Source of the DNA: Crocinitomicaceae bacterium
Lineage (GTDB): Bacteria > Bacteroidota > Bacteroidia > Flavobacteriales_D > Crocinitomicaceae
DNA length: 64,000 nt
Reading direction: 5' to 3'
NCBI GenBank assembly: GCA_024643725.1
Contig: JAHEMJ010000012.1
Coordinates: forward strand, 186,001 to 250,000
In this document: piece by piece, positions 60,920-64,000 of the stretch
How positions within the stretch are numbered: the stretch's first letter is position 1
Layout: each line of letters starts with the position of its first letter
The notes under the pieces: model-generated
Seen by the model: the letters and a program-made list of their open reading frames with translations, nothing else
Told to the model about the DNA's origin: nothing
Database searches by the model: none
Made by a program: the position numbers and the translations under genes

Positions 60920-61651
60920 TTATTTTTTCAATGTTTTAATCACCGTCAAAGAGGCAAATAAGAACAATAAATTCAAGGAAATAAAATAGATAATATCACC
61001 TGAATCGATGACACCTTTCTTAATCGAATCGTAATGGAAAGCGATACCGATGTACTTAATAAAGTAATCAAGTCCACCGAATTGACTGAAATTCCCCAGT
61101 AAATTGAACCCATCGTAAAACACCCAGCACAAGAACATTGCTAGAATAAACGCAACAATTTGACTGTTGGTGAGTGAGGAAGCAAAAATACCGATGGAAA
61201 CGAATACAGCCCCCAGTAATATGAGTCCAACGTATGAAGTCAGAGTCGCACCTGCATCAATGTTTCCAACTGGTTTTCCAAGGTAGTACATCGAGATGAA
61301 ATAGATGATGGTAGGAATAATCGCAATCACTAACAACGCCACACCCGCAAGGTATTTAGCGAAAATCAATTTGAAATCTGAAATGGGACGCGTCAAAAGA
61401 AGTTCAATTGTTCCGGTACGACGTTCTTCCGCAATCGAGCGCATGGTGATGGCTGGAATAAGGATAAAGAAGATCACTGGCGACAAGTTGAAGAAGGGAA
61501 TCATGTCCGCCTCCGTTCCTTCGAGTAAATTCGTATTGTAGGAAAGTACCCAATGGAACAAGCCTGATGCAATCAAGTAAATGAGGATAAACACGTATCC
61601 AATCACTGAACTTAGAAAACTATTGATTTCTTTAAAAAAGAGTGCGCGCAT
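60920..61651 (-). CDS. gldF: Gliding motility-associated ABC permease GldF
   Basis: The 243-residue permease has six membrane segments (SVIGYVFILIYLIASGLF, PVIFFILIPAITMRSIAEE, LAGVALLVIAIIPTIIYFISMYYLG, and others), with the permease-type EERRTGTIELLLTRP block after the second. This is the ABC-2 type permease of the GldAFG complex. It starts the operon of four genes and has a -7 element upstream. Together with gldG it places the window in a gliding-type Bacteroidota, although some non-gliding species keep these genes. Confidence 0.92.
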   Translation of the reverse strand: MRALFFKEINSFLSSVIGYVFILIYLIASGLFHWVLSYNTNLLEGTEADMIPFFNLSPVIFFILIPAITMRSIAEERRTGTIELLLTRPISDFKLIFAKYLAGVALLVIAIIPTIIYFISMYYLGKPVGNIDAGATLTSYVGLILLGAVFVSIGIFASSLTNSQIVAFILAMFLCWVFYDGFNLLGNFSQFGGLDYFIKYIGIAFHYDSIKKGVIDSGDIIYFISLNLLFLFASLTVIKTLKK

Positions 61652-61668
61652 ATGAATTTTTCAGTTCT

Positions 61669-61676
61669 CAAAAATA
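61669..61676 (-). promoter_or_regulatory. -7 element of the gldF operon
   Basis: TATTTTTG on the reverse strand matches TAnnTTTG and ends 17 nt before the gldF ATG at 61651. No good -33 box at 17-23 nt upstream. Confidence 0.5.
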
Positions 61677-61745
61677 AGGATTTTCCACGTACGATGAACA
61701 GGCTCAAAATTTCCTTTCAACGTGGTTTTTTTGAAAAGTTTATTC

Positions 61746-61775
61746 AAAAAAAAATCCCGCGAGAGGCGGGATTTT
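61746..61775 (-). terminator. Intrinsic terminator after the cold-shock gene
   Basis: AAAATCCCGC-GAGAG-GCGGGATTTT forms a 10-bp perfect stem. On the reverse strand it is followed by further T residues, 18 bp after the cold-shock stop; it can work in both directions. It isolates gldF from upstream transcription. Confidence 0.9.
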
Positions 61776-61793
61776 CATGATGAGAATGTATTA

Positions 61794-61985
61794 CTATGCT
61801 TTTTTTACATTGATTGCATTCAAACCTTTACGACCTTCTTGTAAATCGTACTCAACTTCGTCGTTTTCTTTGACTTTGTCGATTAATCCTGTAACATGAA
61901 CAAAATATTCTTTGTTCGTGTCGTCTTCGATAATAAATCCAAATCCTTTAGATTCATTAAAGAACTTTACTGTTCCTCTACTCAT
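61794..61985 (-). CDS. Cold-shock-domain protein (CspA family)
   Basis: The 63-residue protein is a single OB-fold cold-shock domain with RNP1 (KGFGFI) and RNP2 (YFVHVTGL), and starts MSRGTVKFFNES. It binds single-stranded RNA or DNA as a chaperone. It is slightly shorter than CspA (70) by loss of loop residues. A TTG-N19-TACCTTTA promoter is upstream, giving a short leader of about 20 nt, so the long thermosensitive leader of enterobacterial cspA is absent. Confidence 0.95.
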   Translation of the reverse strand: MSRGTVKFFNESKGFGFIIEDDTNKEYFVHVTGLIDKVKENDEVEYDLQEGRKGLNAINVKKA

Positions 61986-62006
61986 TTTGTAATAAATTAA
62001 TTTCGG

Positions 62007-62036
62007 TAAAGGTAGACTTAATTACCGGTTATCCAA
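62007..62036 (-). promoter_or_regulatory. Promoter of the cold-shock gene
   Basis: On the reverse strand TTG (62034-62036), 19 nt, TACCTTTA (62007-62014); one base differs from TAnnTTTG. The -7 box ends 21 nt before the ATG at 61985. Confidence 0.45.
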
Positions 62037-62061
62037 TAAAAAGTGAAATTATTTGACTTTT

Positions 62062-62373
62062 TCAGGAATTAACTCCTTGAAATCCATCGAAGTAATGGCG
62101 TAAACTCCAAGCTTCCGGCTTGGCAGAAAACCATGGTTTGATAGTCGGCCAAATGCTTCGGAATAAGTCCGATTGTCGGTAATTCTCTAGTGCTTCTGGA
62201 TTTTCCCATTCGCTGTAGGTCATGATGATACACGGATTTTCAAGATCTTGAATTAAGCGCATACCCTTGCATCCCGGGAATTGTGCTACTTGCCACTTGA
62301 CCGTTTCGAAATGTGCAAGAAATTCGTTTAAATGTGTTTCTTGAAAGGTTAATTTTACAATGCGAACTAACAT
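62062..62373 (-). CDS. Antibiotic biosynthesis monooxygenase (ABM) domain protein
   Basis: Starting at the ATG at 62373 gives 103 residues beginning MLVRIVKLTFQETHLNEFLAHF, the common form of these dimeric alpha+beta barrels. KWQVAQFPGCKGMRLIQDL and TYSEWENPEALENYRQSDLF are typical ABM/YgiN-like motifs. Members often oxidise quinols or degrade haem, but the substrate here is unknown. It lies 7 bp after the SAM-hydrolase-type gene and they are likely co-transcribed. The ORF-track start at 62388 would overlap that gene by 8 bp. Confidence 0.82.
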   Translation of the reverse strand: MLVRIVKLTFQETHLNEFLAHFETVKWQVAQFPGCKGMRLIQDLENPCIIMTYSEWENPEALENYRQSDLFRSIWPTIKPWFSAKPEAWSLRHYFDGFQGVNS

Positions 62374-62380
62374 CTTGGAT

Positions 62381-63235
62381 TTATTCAAAAAGGGATTTAA
62401 TGTCTTCTTTGGATCCTTTTGGTGTAAATTCTACGTGTACCGCATCTCCTTGACGCATGCCAAATAGTTTGTTTGCTCCGCCTGTACTTCCATTTGCACC
62501 ACGGTTAATGGCGATTTCTAGCAAGTCGCTACTATTGAACAAAGCTACGCGCTCACCCATAGTCACTTGATTATACGTTTCGTGAACCACATCAATGAAG
62601 TATTCTTTGTTCAAATACTTAATCGTGAATGGAATTCCCTCTCCGAATCGTTGGAAATCCGCTTTCGTGATGTTGGTAATCAAGTTTCCATAACCATCGA
62701 TGTGAATGACGTTGCCGCGAATGGTCAAATGCTCAATCACTGGTTTTTGCATGAATGCACGACGGTAACTATTGGTCGCTGTAGCGAAACTGCTCAATGG
62801 ATTTCCATCGGCAATTTTTTTCGCTAGAGGGATGAGGCAATTCTTTGTTGGGAATTTCACCATTTCCCGGTGTTGGTATATATCAGTGTATTGGTACAAC
62901 TCATCTGGATGTTCCTCATCGAGGAAACTCCCAAAGAATCCGTTGTCATTGGAAATGAAAAATTGTCCCTTGAAGGACATGATACAAGGCAAACTTATTT
63001 TCTCTCCTTCCAGAATCGGTTCGCTGTCCACACCAATCACGTGTATCGTGCCTTTCGGAAAATCTTGGTAGCAGCAACGAAGCTGAAACGCAGCGTTCGC
63101 CACATCGAACGGACGAATATCGTGAGAGATGTCAATGATCGTAGCTTGAGGCATTTGATTCAAAATGGCTCCTTTCATGGCAGCTACGTAGTAATCTTGT
63201 AGCCCAGTATCTGATGTAAGTGTTACGATTTGCAT
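62381..63235 (-). CDS. SAM hydroxide adenosyltransferase (DUF62, S-adenosylmethionine hydrolase family)
   Basis: The 284-residue protein begins IVTLTSDTGLQDYYVAAMKG, has IIDISHDIRPFDVANAAFQL and IHVIGVDSEP, and a C-terminal beta domain with HIDGYGNLITNI and NRGANGSTGGANKLFGMRQGD. These are the hallmarks of the SAM_adeno_trans family, which splits S-adenosylmethionine with water (hydroxide) to adenosine and methionine; the related fluorinases use fluoride. It is cytoplasmic. It is divergent from phoH and followed by the ABM-domain gene. Confidence 0.9.
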   Translation of the reverse strand: MQIVTLTSDTGLQDYYVAAMKGAILNQMPQATIIDISHDIRPFDVANAAFQLRCCYQDFPKGTIHVIGVDSEPILEGEKISLPCIMSFKGQFFISNDNGFFGSFLDEEHPDELYQYTDIYQHREMVKFPTKNCLIPLAKKIADGNPLSSFATATNSYRRAFMQKPVIEHLTIRGNVIHIDGYGNLITNITKADFQRFGEGIPFTIKYLNKEYFIDVVHETYNQVTMGERVALFNSSDLLEIAINRGANGSTGGANKLFGMRQGDAVHVEFTPKGSKEDIKSLFE

Positions 63236-63327
63236 GTCAAACAGAAATCAGTGTCCGCAGAAATTTATAATTTTACCAAAAGTAATCTAAATAAGAGTAT
63301 CAGCCCCTGATCATAGCAGAAAATAAA

Positions 63328-64000
63328 TTGAACATAGGAAATCGAAATATAGAAATTGCTGGATTGAATCCCGCGGAAATTTACGGAGTCAACGATGCGA
63401 ACCTACGCCACTTGAAAACGTTTTTTCCAAAATTGAAAATAACGGCTCGCGGCAACAACATCTCTTTACATGGAGATGAAGAAGTGATGGATGAATTTGA
63501 ACGCAAATTCAATTTGATCCTTCAACACTATCAGAAGTTTAATCACCTCACCGAAAACAACATCGATAATTTAATGTTGACTGATGGGTCCAATCTACTC
63601 TCAACGGAAGATGGTTCGGAAATTTTAGTGCACGGAAATGGCGGGACTAAAATCAAAGCGAGAACCGTCAACCAAAAGAAATTAGTCAAAGCCGCTGATC
63701 AAAACGATATGGTTTTTGCAGTGGGACCAGCAGGTACAGGTAAAACGTATACGGCCGTGGCTTTAGCTGTCCGCGCGCTGAAAGCAAAGGAGGTAAAACG
63801 CATCATTCTCACCAGACCAGCGGTTGAGGCAGGGGAGAACCTTGGATTTCTACCAGGCGACTTGAAAGAAAAACTTGACCCATATTTAATGCCACTTTAC
63901 GATGCCTTGCGGGACATGATTCCTGCGGAGAAATTGGCAGACATGATCGAATTTGGGGTGATTGAAATCGCTCCGTTGGCATTTATGCGTGGACGAACAT
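63328..64000 (+). CDS. phoH: PhoH family ATPase, N-terminal part, cut by window edge
   Basis: An open frame from the stop at 63292 to the window end encodes a PhoH/Ybez protein: [20 protein letters not shown] (KH-like N-domain), [11 protein letters not shown], then the P-loop [32 protein letters not shown] and [11 protein letters not shown]. No ATG exists upstream of the conserved part; TTG at 63328 is my best start (CTG at 63307 is possible). It acts as a cytoplasmic ATPase linked to RNA metabolism in Bacteroidota. The ORF track does not list it because the frame is open at the edge. Confidence 0.88.
   Translation, partial: MNIGNRNIEIAGLNPAEIYGVNDANLRHLKTFFPKLKITARGNNISLHGDEEVMDEFERKFNLILQHYQKFNHLTENNIDNLMLTDGSNLLSTEDGSEILVHGNGGTKIKARTVNQKKLVKAADQNDMVFAVGPAGTGKTYTAVALAVRALKAKEVKRIILTRPAVEAGENLGFLPGDLKEKLDPYLMPLYDALRDMIPAEKLADMIEFGVIEIAPLAFMRGRT

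Noticed and set aside
1-64000. CRISPR array, transposon, phage or integron
   Set aside because: No regularly spaced repeats, transposase or integrase motifs, and no direct-repeat ends were seen; gene content is ordinary and continuous.
1-64000. Shine-Dalgarno sites before starts
   Set aside because: No consistent AGGAGG-like signal is present near the chosen ATGs, as expected for Bacteroidota, so ribosome binding sites were not annotated.

Overview
The window reads as one ordinary, very gene-dense chromosomal stretch of a Bacteroidota bacterium, most likely a Flavobacteriales member close to Crocinitomicaceae/Fluviicola; that family-level placement is inference. Support comes from type IX secretion (T9SS) C-terminal sorting domains of both type A and type B, gliding genes gldF and gldG, a GLPGLI protein paired with an outer-membrane beta-barrel protein, DUF5686 and DUF6427-type proteins, a PafA-like phosphatase, an AroA-type fused DAHP synthase/chorismate mutase, absence of Shine-Dalgarno sequences, and many promoters of the Bacteroidota form TTG/TTTG-N17-23-TAnnTTTG. 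I see no phage, transposon, CRISPR array or defence island, and no gap between genes above 300 bp.

Layout. 1-5.9 kb: folC (cut by the window edge), nhaD, a glutamate-type dehydrogenase, anmK, then divergent acyl-CoA dehydrogenase and 3-hydroxyanthranilate dioxygenase. 5.9-9.4 kb: small lipoproteins, one with a heavy-metal-associated fold, an alpha/beta hydrolase and a T9SS cargo protein. 9.4-15.6 kb: polyprenyl synthase, rfbA, GLPGLI protein, large beta-barrel protein, lipoprotein. 15.7-21.8 kb: ruvX, def, a lipoprotein, aroA, DAHP synthase/chorismate mutase, rny, zapA and a coiled-coil partner. 21.9-28.9 kb: M23 peptidase, tsaB, two orphan response regulators, a von Willebrand D-domain protein, and a SprB-repeat T9SS cargo. 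29-35.6 kb: PafA-type phosphatase, class III aminotransferase, metF, two exported unknowns, kmo. 35.7-44.7 kb: queG, ruvB, HAD hydrolase, propeller-like protein, CNNM/CorC protein, purD, purQ, DUF6427 protein, DksA-like protein, lspA. 44.7-50.1 kb: an envelope operon led by coaX and including lptC. 50.1-56.2 kb: tRNA-Phe with its own promoter and terminator, small exported proteins, a 1249-residue PKD-repeat T9SS cargo, a PhoD-like phosphatase. 56.2-64 kb: the gldF-gldG-DUF4340-sulfatase operon, a cold-shock protein, an ABM-domain protein, a SAM-hydrolase-type protein and the start of phoH.

How it fits together: the genes are mostly housekeeping (nucleotide, folate, aromatic amino acid, queuosine and CoA synthesis; RNA decay; recombination) interleaved with envelope biogenesis and surface-protein export. 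Kynurenine 3-monooxygenase and 3-hydroxyanthranilate dioxygenase, two steps of the kynurenine route, are both present but about 29 kb apart.

The most unusual signals are regulatory. At least eight transcription units place the -7 element only 3-4 nt before the ATG, predicting leaderless mRNAs. A TAnnTTCG variant recurs before five exported or membrane proteins. A terminator-like hairpin sits in the leader of one response regulator. Six convergent gene pairs abut or overlap at their 3' ends. No wholly new multi-gene system could be demonstrated from sequence alone. The best candidates for novelty are the membrane sulfatase inside the gldFG operon and the VWD-domain exported protein next to an orphan response regulator.
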